A DNA stretch of 64,000 nt from contig MEPO01000003.1 of NCBI GenBank assembly GCA_001769805.1, positions 1-64,000 on the forward strand, read 5' to 3'. Under the pieces are notes generated by a model. It had not been told where the DNA came from. It did no database searches and saw only the letters and a list, made by a program, of their open reading frames with translations. A program made the position numbers and the translations under genes. Source of the DNA: Bdellovibrionales bacterium GWA1_52_35 (lineage in GTDB: Bacteria > Bdellovibrionota > UBA1018). Below are positions 1-7,814 of the stretch, piece by piece. Numbering within the stretch: the first letter of the stretch is position 1; each line of letters starts with the position of its first letter.

Positions 1-63
1 TCCTTCCGTAGAGTAAGTGTTTTTGGTTACTTACTTTTCGGGGTAATGGCCCTGATGTGTTAA

Positions 64-552
64 TCAGTGCCGGTCATCCATAGCTTCTTTGGCCTTCGCA
101 TTGCGTAGTCCGTTCTTGACGCGTTCAACTATAAGCTCTCGTTCTAATTGAGAAATTGCCGCAATCACGACGAAGAAGGCCCTGCCCATGGGGCTATTCG
201 TATCCACGTTTTCCGTATACGAGATGAAGGGCACGTTCAGCTTTCGGAACTCCTCTAGGGCCGTCAATAAGTGAGTTACGCTTCGGGCGAAGCGTGAGAA
301 GGAATACACGATAACTCTGTCGATCTTTCCCTGTCGCGCTTCCGCCATCATCCGATCCAGACCGGGGCGGCTCGATTTCGCGCCGCTGATGCCCTCGTCG
401 GCGAACACTTGGTAGCTTACGATCTTGTTTTTCTCGCAATACTCCTTAAGCGTTCGGATCTGACTTTCCAGGCCGGAATTTTGATCGTTTGTGGACACAC
501 GCACGTAAATTCCTGTGACCTTGGAAATTTCCTGATTGGGTGTTTCGTTCAT
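64..552 (-). CDS. Truncated serine recombinase (resolvase catalytic domain only)
   Basis: 162 residues matching the N-terminal catalytic domain of the resolvase/invertase serine recombinases. YVRVST near residue 17 supplies the nucleophilic serine; DEGISG, the SRPGLDRM stretch, VYSFSRFAR and SPMGRAFF follow in family order, then the long E helix (QLEREL...ERVKNGL). Family members normally continue for 30-60 residues into a helix-turn-helix DNA-binding domain. Here the frame stops directly after the E helix, so the DNA-binding part is missing. Such proteins cut and rejoin DNA as synaptic tetramers; this copy probably cannot find its site unaided. It lies beside a tRNA gene, which suggests a leftover integrated element. 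Confidence 0.85.
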   Translation of the reverse strand: MNETPNQEISKVTGIYVRVSTNDQNSGLESQIRTLKEYCEKNKIVSYQVFADEGISGAKSSRPGLDRMMAEARQGKIDRVIVYSFSRFARSVTHLLTALEEFRKLNVPFISYTENVDTNSPMGRAFFVVIAAISQLERELIVERVKNGLRNAKAKEAMDDRH

Positions 553-580
553 CTTTCTTCTCCCGTTTGATTTTTGGACA

Positions 581-631
581 AAAAAATACCCCGCGCCCGG
601 AACCCAATGAAGGGGTCCGAGACGCGGGGTA
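581..631 (-). terminator. Rho-independent terminator
   Basis: Read on the minus strand, a 9-bp perfect stem (TACCCCGCG at 587-595 pairing with CGCGGGGTA at 623-631) with additional inner pairing is followed by a run of six T residues (A581-A586 on the plus strand). It lies a few bases past the stop of the 58-residue gene at 637-813 and separates it from the recombinase gene. Confidence 0.85.
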
Positions 632-636
632 CTTGA

Positions 637-813
637 TTATCGGGAGTTGTGAGACTGCCCGAGAAGACTGCGGTTGAGATGGCCCAGGCTGATCATTCCG
701 ATCTGATGCACCTTGGCCGCCTCCTTCCGCATGGCGATCGTGGCATCCACCAGTCCGCCGGAGACTCCTAAAAATAATGCCCATTGAATGACGGTCGCAA
801 TGAGGCGTGCCAT
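637..813 (-). CDS. Small hydrophobic protein, 58 aa, unknown
   Basis: The open frame runs further upstream, but ATG at 813 is chosen because AAAGGAA lies six bases before it. The product begins MARLIATVIQWALFLGVSGG, one likely membrane segment, followed by a basic helix (AMRKEAAKVHQ) and a polar tail. The gene ends just before a strong terminator, so it looks like a real monocistronic unit. No family is recognised. Small membrane peptides of this layout occur in mobile elements and toxin-antitoxin modules, but nothing here shows such a role. Confidence 0.5.
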   Translation of the reverse strand: MARLIATVIQWALFLGVSGGLVDATIAMRKEAAKVHQIGMISLGHLNRSLLGQSHNSR

Positions 814-894
814 TTCGATTCCTTTTCTGAGTTCGCGTGAAATGGTCTTCGACAAATTTGAAATGGATGACTCTCGAAGAGACTGCGTGGGACG

Positions 895-953
895 GTAGCC
901 AAAAGTAGCCAGCAAGTAGCCACGCCCCGTGATTCTTCGTGATGTTCTGTGAT
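895..953. repeat. Phased short direct repeats
   Basis: GTAGCC occurs at 895, 905 and 916, and GTGAT occurs at 929, 939 and 949, so both words recur at about one helical turn. The block lies between the small membrane gene and the tRNA-Val gene and overlaps no convincing gene. It could be a regulator or recombinase binding region, or the remains of an attachment site. The spacing is seen directly; the role is inferred. Confidence 0.4.
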
Positions 954-1044
954 GATTCTCTTCTGATCTGCCTAAAAAGTGCTGAAACCATTCGTTTTTA
1001 GTTTCGGTACTTTGGGCTTTGGAGGTCTAAACAGCTTAATCGAA

Positions 1045-1119
1045 TGGTGCGAGTGACAGGGATTGAACCTGTGACCCCGCCCGTGTGAAGGGCGTGCTCT
1101 GCCGCTGAGCTACACTCGC
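1045..1119 (-). tRNA. tRNA-Val (CAC)
   Basis: Complete cloverleaf on the minus strand: acceptor GCGAGTG/CACTCGC (7 bp), D-arm GCTC/GAGC, anticodon stem CGCCC/GGGCG with loop TTCACAC (anticodon CAC, reading GUG), T-arm ACAGG-TTCAATC-CCTGT, discriminator A and an encoded CCA end. 75 nt including CCA. Its 3' end faces the recombinase and small-gene region. Confidence 0.95.
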
Positions 1120-1338
1120 ACATTTTCAAAGAGTTTCCGACCATACCCAAGACGGTCGGCGATTTCAATACCTAAGCCTTGTGTGATCAACGCACCTTGT
1201 TATGACTCCAGGGGTAAAGCTGGCAGGCAGACCGGACCAGAGTTTTGGCGTCTTTTTTATTTCGACAGCACCTCTTTGGGCGTATTCTGGTTTTACCCAA
1301 CTCACCATCACAAAGAGCTGAGCAGAAAGAGCTGAATT
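1120..1338. other. Intergenic region before dauA, nothing recognised
   Basis: About 220 bases between the tRNA 5' end and the transporter start. It must hold the divergent promoters of both, but no clean -35/-10 pair, riboswitch fold or small gene with a ribosome binding site was found. Confidence 0.4.
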
Positions 1339-3132
1339 GTGCCCAATCTTCGCTATCACCAAGTCACGTCTTTTTTGTTACCCTATGTAAAACTCCGGCC
1401 CTTCGCCGCGCTTCGGGACAAATTCCGAGAGGGATATACTTTCAAAGATTTCCGCGCGGATCTCATGGCGGGAACCGTGGTCGCAATGGTCGCCATTCCG
1501 CTGGGCATGGCACTGGCCATCGCCAGCGGGGTTCCGCCTCAGCATGGTCTTTACACCGTCATCATAGCAGGAGCCATCGTGGCAATATTGGGGGGCTCCA
1601 GACTTCAGGTGTCAGGACCTACCGCCGCTTTTGTCGTAATTTTAGCCCCGATTGTCTACAAGTTCGGACTCGGTGGCTTACTCATGGCTGGGTTGATGGC
1701 CGGGATCATGCTCGTTCTCATGGGCGTGGCGCGAATGGGGCGGCTCATCCAATTCATCCCTTTCCCGGTGACTACCGGATTCACCTCTGGAATTGCGCTG
1801 GTCATCGCTTCGCTGCAGCTGAAGGATTTCTTCGGACTCCAGGTGCCGGAAATGCCCGAGCGCTATCTCGAAAAAATTTGGGCACTCTTTCAGGCCCGTT
1901 CATCCGTATCTTTGACTGAGCTCGGCATCGGCGCCGCCACTCTGGCTGCCCTGGTGCTCTGGCCCCGAATAAACAAAAAAATCCCGGCTCCCCTTGTTGC
2001 CCTGACAGGCGTATCCATCCTGGTGGCCCTCATCCGGTGGCTTTTTCCGGAAATGGAAGTTGCAACCATCGGTAGCCGCTTCAGCTATGAAATCAGTGGC
2101 GTCGTCGGCCATGGAATTCCGGCGAGTCCTCCCCATTTTGCTTTGCCCTGGAGCTTTGCTGGTGCGGGCGGCAAGCCCTTTGTTCTCAATCTTGTGACCA
2201 TTGAAGCACTCGTGCCGCCTGCCTTTGCCATTGCGATGCTCGGCGCTATCGAGTCCCTGCTTTCGGCAGTCGTTGCCGATGGCATGGCGAAAACCAAGCA
2301 CGATCCCGATGCCGAACTCATTGCCCTCGGAGTGGGCAATATTTTATGTCCTTTCTTCGGCGGGATTGCTGCCACAGGGGCCATTGCCCGCACGGCTACA
2401 AATATCCGCTTTGGTGCGCGTTCGCCCTTGTCCGCGGTGATTCATGCCCTGATTACTCTGGTTGTTGTTCTTGTATTTTCCCATTGGGTTTCTTATCTGC
2501 CCATGGCCGCACTCGCCGCACTTCTCATGTTGATCGCCTACAACATGTCTGAAATGAAACCTTTCGTTCATATCGTCAAGGTCGCTCCGAAGAGCGACGT
2601 CCTGGTGCTCCTTTTCTGTTTTTCGCTGACGGTGCTTTTTGACATGGTCGTCGGTGTGACCGTCGGCGTGGGACTCGCCTCGCTCTTGTTCATGAGACGT
2701 ATGGCCACGATCACTTCCGCGCAAATTCATCTCAAAGGGCCGCATCCCCGGCTCAGGGAACCGCTTCCCAAAGATCTTCTCGTTTATGAAATCGCGGGCC
2801 CGCTTTTCTTTGGCGCGGCGGAACACGCAATGGAAGCCCTGAGCAATATTTCAAGCGAGATCACCGCCGTGATTTTCTACATGGAAAATGTGCCCGTTAT
2901 CGACGTCACGGGTCTTGTGGCCTTTGAAAGCGCGATTGCCAAAATTCAAGCCCATGGTCAACGCATCTGTCTTGTCGCCCTTAAAAAACAGCCCGAAGAT
3001 GTTCTCAGGAAATCAGGCATGTTGAAGGACAAGCGCGTCCAGCTTTATTCAAGCCTCCATGAGGCGGTTCTGGCCTGCTCACCAGCAAAAGAAGCGGGCG
3101 CGGCAGGTCTCGTCCCGGAAGTTATTCTTTGA
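1339..3132 (+). CDS. dauA: SulP-family anion transporter, DauA-like
   Basis: 597-residue inner-membrane transporter with a C-terminal cytoplasmic STAS domain (from about residue 480). The SulP signature region near residues 60-100 (IPLGMALAIASGV, GLYT, SGPTAAFVVI) and the later MLGAIESLL, FFGGIA and ARTATNIRFGA stretches closely resemble E. coli DauA/YchM, an aerobic C4-dicarboxylate (succinate) transporter. SulP relatives also move sulfate or bicarbonate, so substrate is not certain. Start is GTG at 1339 after a loose AAAGAG. Its last 11 bases overlap the convergent cysE gene, whose cysteine-synthesis role makes a sulfate substrate worth considering. Confidence 0.9.
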   Translation: MPNLRYHQVTSFLLPYVKLRPFAALRDKFREGYTFKDFRADLMAGTVVAMVAIPLGMALAIASGVPPQHGLYTVIIAGAIVAILGGSRLQVSGPTAAFVVILAPIVYKFGLGGLLMAGLMAGIMLVLMGVARMGRLIQFIPFPVTTGFTSGIALVIASLQLKDFFGLQVPEMPERYLEKIWALFQARSSVSLTELGIGAATLAALVLWPRINKKIPAPLVALTGVSILVALIRWLFPEMEVATIGSRFSYEISGVVGHGIPASPPHFALPWSFAGAGGKPFVLNLVTIEALVPPAFAIAMLGAIESLLSAVVADGMAKTKHDPDAELIALGVGNILCPFFGGIAATGAIARTATNIRFGARSPLSAVIHALITLVVVLVFSHWVSYLPMAALAALLMLIAYNMSEMKPFVHIVKVAPKSDVLVLLFCFSLTVLFDMVVGVTVGVGLASLLFMRRMATITSAQIHLKGPHPRLREPLPKDLLVYEIAGPLFFGAAEHAMEALSNISSEITAVIFYMENVPVIDVTGLVAFESAIAKIQAHGQRICLVALKKQPEDVLRKSGMLKDKRVQLYSSLHEAVLACSPAKEAGAAGLVPEVIL

Positions 3133-3667
3133 TCTTCTGATGGCTGAGTTCTTCACCCGGAGCGACCCCTTGGCGAACGCGCTTCGCGGGAATTCCTACA
3201 ACCGTGGAGTTCGGCGGAACGTCTTCAATTACAACCGAGTTGGCGCCAATGCGACTGCCAGAACCGATCGTGATATTTCCCAGAACTTTCGCGCCCGCAC
3301 CAACCACCACATGGTCTTCCAGCGTCGGATGACGTTTGGCATGTTTCAGCTCCGTACCGCCTAAAGTGACACCCTGGTAAATGATAACGTTATTACCGAT
3401 AATGGCAGTTTCTCCGATCACCGTTCCCATTCCGTGGTCAATGATCAGGCCCCGACCAATGGTCGCTCCCGGATGAATATCAATTCCGGTCAAAAAACGG
3501 CTCAGCTCCGAAACCAGGCGCGGGAAGAACGGAATTCCTGCCCGGCTCAGGGCATGGGCGATCTTGTGAAAAAATACCGCTTTCACCCCGGGGTAAAGCA
3601 GGGCCACTTCGAGGTAGCCTTTGGCGGCCGGATCATATTTTCGGTACTGCTTGATGGTGTAAAACAT
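3122..3667 (-). CDS. cysE: Serine O-acetyltransferase, short form
   Basis: Transfers acetyl from acetyl-CoA to L-serine, giving O-acetylserine, the carbon acceptor for sulfide in cysteine synthesis. 181 residues: a short helical N-terminus, then the left-handed beta-helix of hexapeptide repeats with the hallmark GIDIHPGATIGRGLIIDHG, GETA, YQGVTLGG and RHP motifs. E. coli CysE is about 273 residues, so this is the shortened form lacking most of the N-terminal helical domain, as in Bacillus and many others. Last gene of a minus-strand run; starts 14 bases after the NamZ-like gene. Confidence 0.95.
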   Translation of the reverse strand: MFYTIKQYRKYDPAAKGYLEVALLYPGVKAVFFHKIAHALSRAGIPFFPRLVSELSRFLTGIDIHPGATIGRGLIIDHGMGTVIGETAIIGNNVIIYQGVTLGGTELKHAKRHPTLEDHVVVGAGAKVLGNITIGSGSRIGANSVVIEDVPPNSTVVGIPAKRVRQGVAPGEELSHQKIKE

Positions 3668-3681
3668 GGGGTCCTTTTCTT

Positions 3682-4884
3682 TCAGTAAAGCAGGAAGCTG
3701 CGTCTGGTCTCATTCCAGGCGGTCTCGTCTTTTTGCAGTAAAAGATCAAATTCTTCCAGACGTGAATCCTGCTGCTCGACCCATTGTCGCAAGGCGGGGC
3801 CGCCGTTGATCAGATCAATTGCCAGTCTTTCGGTTTCATATTCATAGGCGAAGGAACGCCAGAGCTCATATTCAGGATGAACCCGCCGGATTGCCTTCAG
3901 CCACAGAGTCACGAGCCGGTAAGGCTTGAATTGAAAATGATCGTAATCGGGGCCATCCACGTGAATCTGGAAAGCCGAGCACATCTTGCCGGCGTGCTTC
4001 TGGAAAGTCGGTTCGAAATGGCAAGGCCGCAAATTGCAGCCGCGCAGCCACTGGGGAGCGAGAGTCTTCATCGTTCGTAGAATTTCGGCCATATTCAGAT
4101 GGGGCGCGCCGAGGGTTTCGAGGGGGCGGGTCGTGCCCCGGCCCTCTGAGAGATGAGTGCCCTCGATCAGGACCGTGCCGGAATAACATCGGGCCATGCT
4201 CAAAGTTGAAGCATTCGGACTTGGGTTGACCCAGGGAAGTTCGTTCACGGGCCAGCCATAACCGGGTGCGAGATCCGGTTCATAACCGCGCATCGTGACC
4301 AGCTGGAGATCCAGGTCGAGCTTCTTGTCGTGAACAAAAAATTTCGCGGCCTCAGCAAAAGTTAAGCCATGCCGCATGGGCAGTGGGCCGGCTCCGACAA
4401 AGCTTTCCCAGCCCGGCAGAAGTAGACTGCCCTCGATCGGTCGTCCTGCAGGATTCGGGCGGTCTAAAATCCAGACACTCTTTCCGGCCTTGGCGCAAGC
4501 TTCGAGAATGTAGAGGAGTGTTGTCAGAAATGTATATATTCTGCAGCCCACATCCTGCAGATCGATCAGAATCGTATCGAAGGTATCGAGCATCTCGGGA
4601 GTGGGGCGCCTGACTTTTCCGTAAAGGCTGAAGACCGGAATCCTATGAATAGGGTCAACATAGTCTTCCGTTTCGATCATGTTGTCCTGCTTGTCCCCGC
4701 GCATTCCGTGCTGAGGACCAAAGGCGGCAACCAGATTCAATTCCGGGCACTGCACCAGGGCATCAATGCTGTGTTGAAAGCTGCGAGTCATGGAGGCCGG
4801 ATGGGCCAGGAGCGCGAGTCGTTGTCCTTGCAGTTTCTTTTTCAACGAACCATCTTCGATCAGCCGGTCGACGCCTAATTGCAT
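3682..4884 (-). CDS. DUF1343 / NamZ-like exo-beta-N-acetylmuramidase
   Basis: 400 residues matching the DUF1343 family, whose characterised member NamZ releases terminal MurNAc from muropeptides. Visible family stretches are the N-terminal GVDRLI, the AFGPQHGMRG block, DTILIDLQDVGCRIYTF, ILDRPNPAGR, RHGLTFAE, the GWP...LPWVNPSPN segment and EGRGTTRPLE. No signal peptide is seen at the chosen start, so a cytoplasmic recycling role is suggested, although characterised NamZ is secreted. A predator or scavenger of peptidoglycan could use it on imported fragments. Neighbours are a DOMON-like gene upstream and cysE downstream. Confidence 0.85.
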   Translation of the reverse strand: MQLGVDRLIEDGSLKKKLQGQRLALLAHPASMTRSFQHSIDALVQCPELNLVAAFGPQHGMRGDKQDNMIETEDYVDPIHRIPVFSLYGKVRRPTPEMLDTFDTILIDLQDVGCRIYTFLTTLLYILEACAKAGKSVWILDRPNPAGRPIEGSLLLPGWESFVGAGPLPMRHGLTFAEAAKFFVHDKKLDLDLQLVTMRGYEPDLAPGYGWPVNELPWVNPSPNASTLSMARCYSGTVLIEGTHLSEGRGTTRPLETLGAPHLNMAEILRTMKTLAPQWLRGCNLRPCHFEPTFQKHAGKMCSAFQIHVDGPDYDHFQFKPYRLVTLWLKAIRRVHPEYELWRSFAYEYETERLAIDLINGGPALRQWVEQQDSRLEEFDLLLQKDETAWNETRRSFLLY

Positions 4885-4905
4885 ACGATCAGTCTAACGC
4901 TGATT

Positions 4906-5442
4906 TTAAATTCTAACAACATACCCGGTGCGATGATGAAAGTTAGGCCGGCTGTCAGGATGTTCGAGCGCCCAATACAATTTTCTGCCGGACTTCAACT
5001 CCAGGATCGCGGTGAGGTTGGCATCAAACGAGCCGCCCACCAAAGCGGGTGCCACAGAAATCAGCTCCGCAGTGAGCAGGAGCCGGTTCGCCTCCGCCAC
5101 ACAATTCAAACGGGGTGCCTGGAATGCGTCAGAATTCTTCATTCCTTCCCTGATGCGATCGAAATGGTAAAGCGCCCAATCGCCGTTAGGGCCGAAATTG
5201 AATTCGTAATATTCCGGGGAGCCGGAAATTCCCAAAAAGACCTCGAAACAGGTGTGATGCCAGATCAGGTCTTTGCGGAAGCCGTCTGAGTCCAGGCGCG
5301 CAAAAGAGGATGGGAGTGCAAGCGCCTGAATTCCGCCATGCACCGCATAAGTGATTTCAATTTTGTTCCTTTGCCGCTGAATCGTTGCATCCAGGGTGAA
5401 TTTCGAAGTTTCCTTGTCTTTGCCGAAGGCCTTCAGTTCCAT
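4906..5442 (-). CDS. DOMON-like domain protein
   Basis: 178 residues, beta-rich. The WHHTCFEVFLG block, YYEFNFGPNGDWALY and the closing LEHPDSRPNFHHR stretch fit the small DOMON-like family best known from cyanobacteria and proteobacteria, usually of unknown function and thought to bind a sugar or heme. There is no signal peptide. The gene lies 14 bases after the DMT exporter gene and 21 bases before the NamZ-like gene, so it is probably cotranscribed. Family assignment is from memory of the motif pattern; function is unknown. Confidence 0.6.
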   Translation of the reverse strand: MELKAFGKDKETSKFTLDATIQRQRNKIEITYAVHGGIQALALPSSFARLDSDGFRKDLIWHHTCFEVFLGISGSPEYYEFNFGPNGDWALYHFDRIREGMKNSDAFQAPRLNCVAEANRLLLTAELISVAPALVGGSFDANLTAILELKSGRKLYWALEHPDSRPNFHHRTGYVVRI

Positions 5443-5456
5443 GTCTATTCTCCGTA

Positions 5457-6560
5457 TCAGTTCTTTGCGACTGCCTTGTGCGGGTGCCGGTGGTGAATGT
5501 CCGGGGAATGCCGGTGAGCATGAGAAATCGTTTTATGGGAATGAGCGTGAACGTGAGGTTTACCGGGATCCAGTTCATGGGGGTGTTCGTGGTGATCATC
5601 ATTCTCGTGAGTATGCGCATGAGAATGGGTGAGGGGCTCGTGGGTGTGCAGGTGGTCGTGCTGTTCGCGGTGAAGCAGCCAGATGGCCAAAGCACCGATG
5701 ACCGCTGCACCATACTGATGAGTGGCGGTTTTCTCCGAGAGCAGGAGCAACGCGAAGAGCATGCCCCAGAAGGGGCCGACTGCGAAATAAGTCGCAGTTC
5801 TCGAAGATCCGATACTTCTGAGGGCTTCGACAAAAAAGACCAGACTCACGCCATAACAGATGGCCCCAATCCCTAATGCGGGCAAATAACTCGGCCAGGA
5901 CGCTTTTGGACCAATTCCAAAAAAAACAAGACTGATGAGGATATTGAACGTGCCGGCGGAAAGTCCGCGCAGGCAGGTGAGAACCGAAGCGGGGACATCT
6001 TCCACCTCGCGTGTGAGGTTATTGTCGATCGCCCAGAACAGACAGGCGAGCACGACATACGCACTGCCGCGCCACTGAACGACCGGAATTTCGCCGTCCA
6101 TCGGGATTGTGCTGATTGCGGCGGCGAGTATCAGCAGGCCCATGCTGAGCAGGACCCTGCGGCTGACATGTTCGTTGAAAAAGACGACTGCTATGGCAGC
6201 GGTTGCAACCGTTTCGAGGTTCAACAGAAGTGATATTTCAAACGCCGAGGCCAGTTGAAAGGAAGCCACAAAACTCAGGGGTGCGAGAATACCTCCGGCA
6301 ATGATTGCTCCAAAGAGTTTGAGACGCAGCCGAGGGGTCAGGGTCCTGAGCGAAATCAGCGGATTTTTCCCTGAGCTGATTGTCTGGAGGCTGATCAGCA
6401 GAAGCAATCCCAGACCTGAGCCCAGGTAGAGGAGTCCCGCCAGCAGCGGAGGATTGAGAGCCTGCGTCCAGAGCTTCGCCAGTACAGGCGAAATTCCGAA
6501 CAGGGCCGCGGCGAACAGGGCAAAAAACGCCCCCTTTTGCATGTGAGTCTGATTTTTCAA
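5457..6560 (-). CDS. DMT (EamA) family transporter with histidine-rich tail
   Basis: 367 residues. About ten membrane segments arranged as two EamA repeats (residues about 10-295) identify the drug/metabolite transporter superfamily. Residues 297-367 form a soluble tail with 24 histidines in 71 residues (HTH, HAH and HSH clusters), unlike ordinary EamA proteins. Such tails in other transporters (for example RcnA and ZIP/CDF loops) bind Ni, Co or Zn, so a metal-linked function is a reasonable inference. It overlaps the upstream MFS gene by four bases (ATGA), indicating translational coupling. Confidence 0.85.
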   Translation of the reverse strand: MKNQTHMQKGAFFALFAAALFGISPVLAKLWTQALNPPLLAGLLYLGSGLGLLLLISLQTISSGKNPLISLRTLTPRLRLKLFGAIIAGGILAPLSFVASFQLASAFEISLLLNLETVATAAIAVVFFNEHVSRRVLLSMGLLILAAAISTIPMDGEIPVVQWRGSAYVVLACLFWAIDNNLTREVEDVPASVLTCLRGLSAGTFNILISLVFFGIGPKASWPSYLPALGIGAICYGVSLVFFVEALRSIGSSRTATYFAVGPFWGMLFALLLLSEKTATHQYGAAVIGALAIWLLHREQHDHLHTHEPLTHSHAHTHENDDHHEHPHELDPGKPHVHAHSHKTISHAHRHSPDIHHRHPHKAVAKN

Positions 6561-7750
6561 GTGGAAGTCTCCCGCTGATGGTTAGCCACAGGCATGAATA
6601 ATAGCAGAACCGCCGCAAGGGCGGAAAGTCCTGCTCCGAGACTGAATGCCGCGCCCGAGCCGAAGCGGTGCCAGACCCAGCCGAAGATCAAACTGGCTGG
6701 GAGCGCCCCGAGTCCAATGATGAAATGGTAATATCCAAAAGCGGTGCCTCGTGCTGTTTTTGGCGCGAGATCCGCAACCAGAGCTTTTTCAACCGGTTCA
6801 GTCAGCCCGTAGTAGATGCCGTAGCCCAGGAACAGCAGAATGATCTCGGTTTTTCCCTCGCTCCAGGCAAACCCGAGATAGATCAGAGCGTAAAAAATCC
6901 AGCCTGCAAAAATTAGCCACTTTCTTCCGAAGCGGTCCGAGGCCCGCCCCCCCCAATAGGTGGCAATCAGTTTGACCACGTGATGCAAGGACCAGAGAGT
7001 CGCGACAGTGCCGGCTGAAATTCCCGAATCAGAAAGTTTCAGGAGCAAAAAGGCATCGGTGGAATTACCCAGCGTGAAGATGAGAATTGCGGCCAGCAGC
7101 CACTTGAAGGAAAAACTTAAAGGTGCGCGCACACCTCCCTCGGGTGACGCTCTTCCCGAAGAAGTGTCCTCCTTTGGCAATTCCCGCTGGGGCTCTTTGA
7201 GACCGAAGATCAAAACCAGCAAAGTCAAAGCCGCTGGTATGGCCGCCAACAGAAAGACGTTTCGAAGCGAAGTGCCGAACATCAGAAGAGTTCCGGCAAT
7301 CAGGGGGCCTGCTACAGCCCCCGCGTGATCCATTGAGCGGTGAAAGCCATAAGCGAGGCCGCGCTGATGAGCCGGGGTCGCATCGGCAATCAGGGCATCC
7401 CGAGGGGAGCTTCGCAGGCCCTTGCCGATTCGATCGGATATCCGAAGCGCGAGAACGACCCCCCAGGACGGAGCCAGGCCGATGAGCGGGCGGACCATCC
7501 CGGCCAACCCATAGCCCGCAATCAAGAAAGGCTTGCGGTGCCTGACCCGATCGGCCCAAATCCCAGAAAAAAGCTTTAGGATCGAGGCAGTGGCTTCGGC
7601 CAACCCTTCCATTGCGCCCAAAGCAAGTGCGCTGGCCCCGAGAGTCTGCGATAGAAAGATCGGCAGCAAAGGATAGATCATCTCGCTTGAGGCATCAGTC
7701 AGAAGGCTGACTATTCCGAGAATCCAGACTGTCCTTGGGATCGCTTTCAT
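6557..7750 (-). CDS. MFS transporter
   Basis: 397 residues, twelve predicted membrane segments. The N-terminal LLTDASSEMIYPLLPIFL, the loop motif GIWADRVRHRKPF (GxxxDRxGRR-like) after TM2, and RISDRIGKGLRSSPRDALIAD fit the subgroup of MFS proteins often annotated as YfcJ/YhhS- or UMF-like efflux carriers. A second loop motif, GRASDRFGRKW, opens the C-terminal half. AAGG lies seven bases before the ATG. First gene of the minus-strand run MFS-DMT-DOMON-NamZ-CysE. Substrate cannot be told; coupling to the His-tailed exporter suggests joint export of a toxic ion or metabolite. Confidence 0.85.
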   Translation of the reverse strand: MKAIPRTVWILGIVSLLTDASSEMIYPLLPIFLSQTLGASALALGAMEGLAEATASILKLFSGIWADRVRHRKPFLIAGYGLAGMVRPLIGLAPSWGVVLALRISDRIGKGLRSSPRDALIADATPAHQRGLAYGFHRSMDHAGAVAGPLIAGTLLMFGTSLRNVFLLAAIPAALTLLVLIFGLKEPQRELPKEDTSSGRASPEGGVRAPLSFSFKWLLAAILIFTLGNSTDAFLLLKLSDSGISAGTVATLWSLHHVVKLIATYWGGRASDRFGRKWLIFAGWIFYALIYLGFAWSEGKTEIILLFLGYGIYYGLTEPVEKALVADLAPKTARGTAFGYYHFIIGLGALPASLIFGWVWHRFGSGAAFSLGAGLSALAAVLLLFMPVANHQRETST

Positions 7751-7814
7751 AAGTTTGCCTTATCAGATCTCTGCTCTTGAGTCTGTAGCCGCTATTGGGA
7801 TAAGAATCGGATAT

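Noticed and set aside
7755-7814. N-terminal extension of yebC
   Set aside because: The family begins at MGAQWKHAGR; the 20 preceding residues have no homology.
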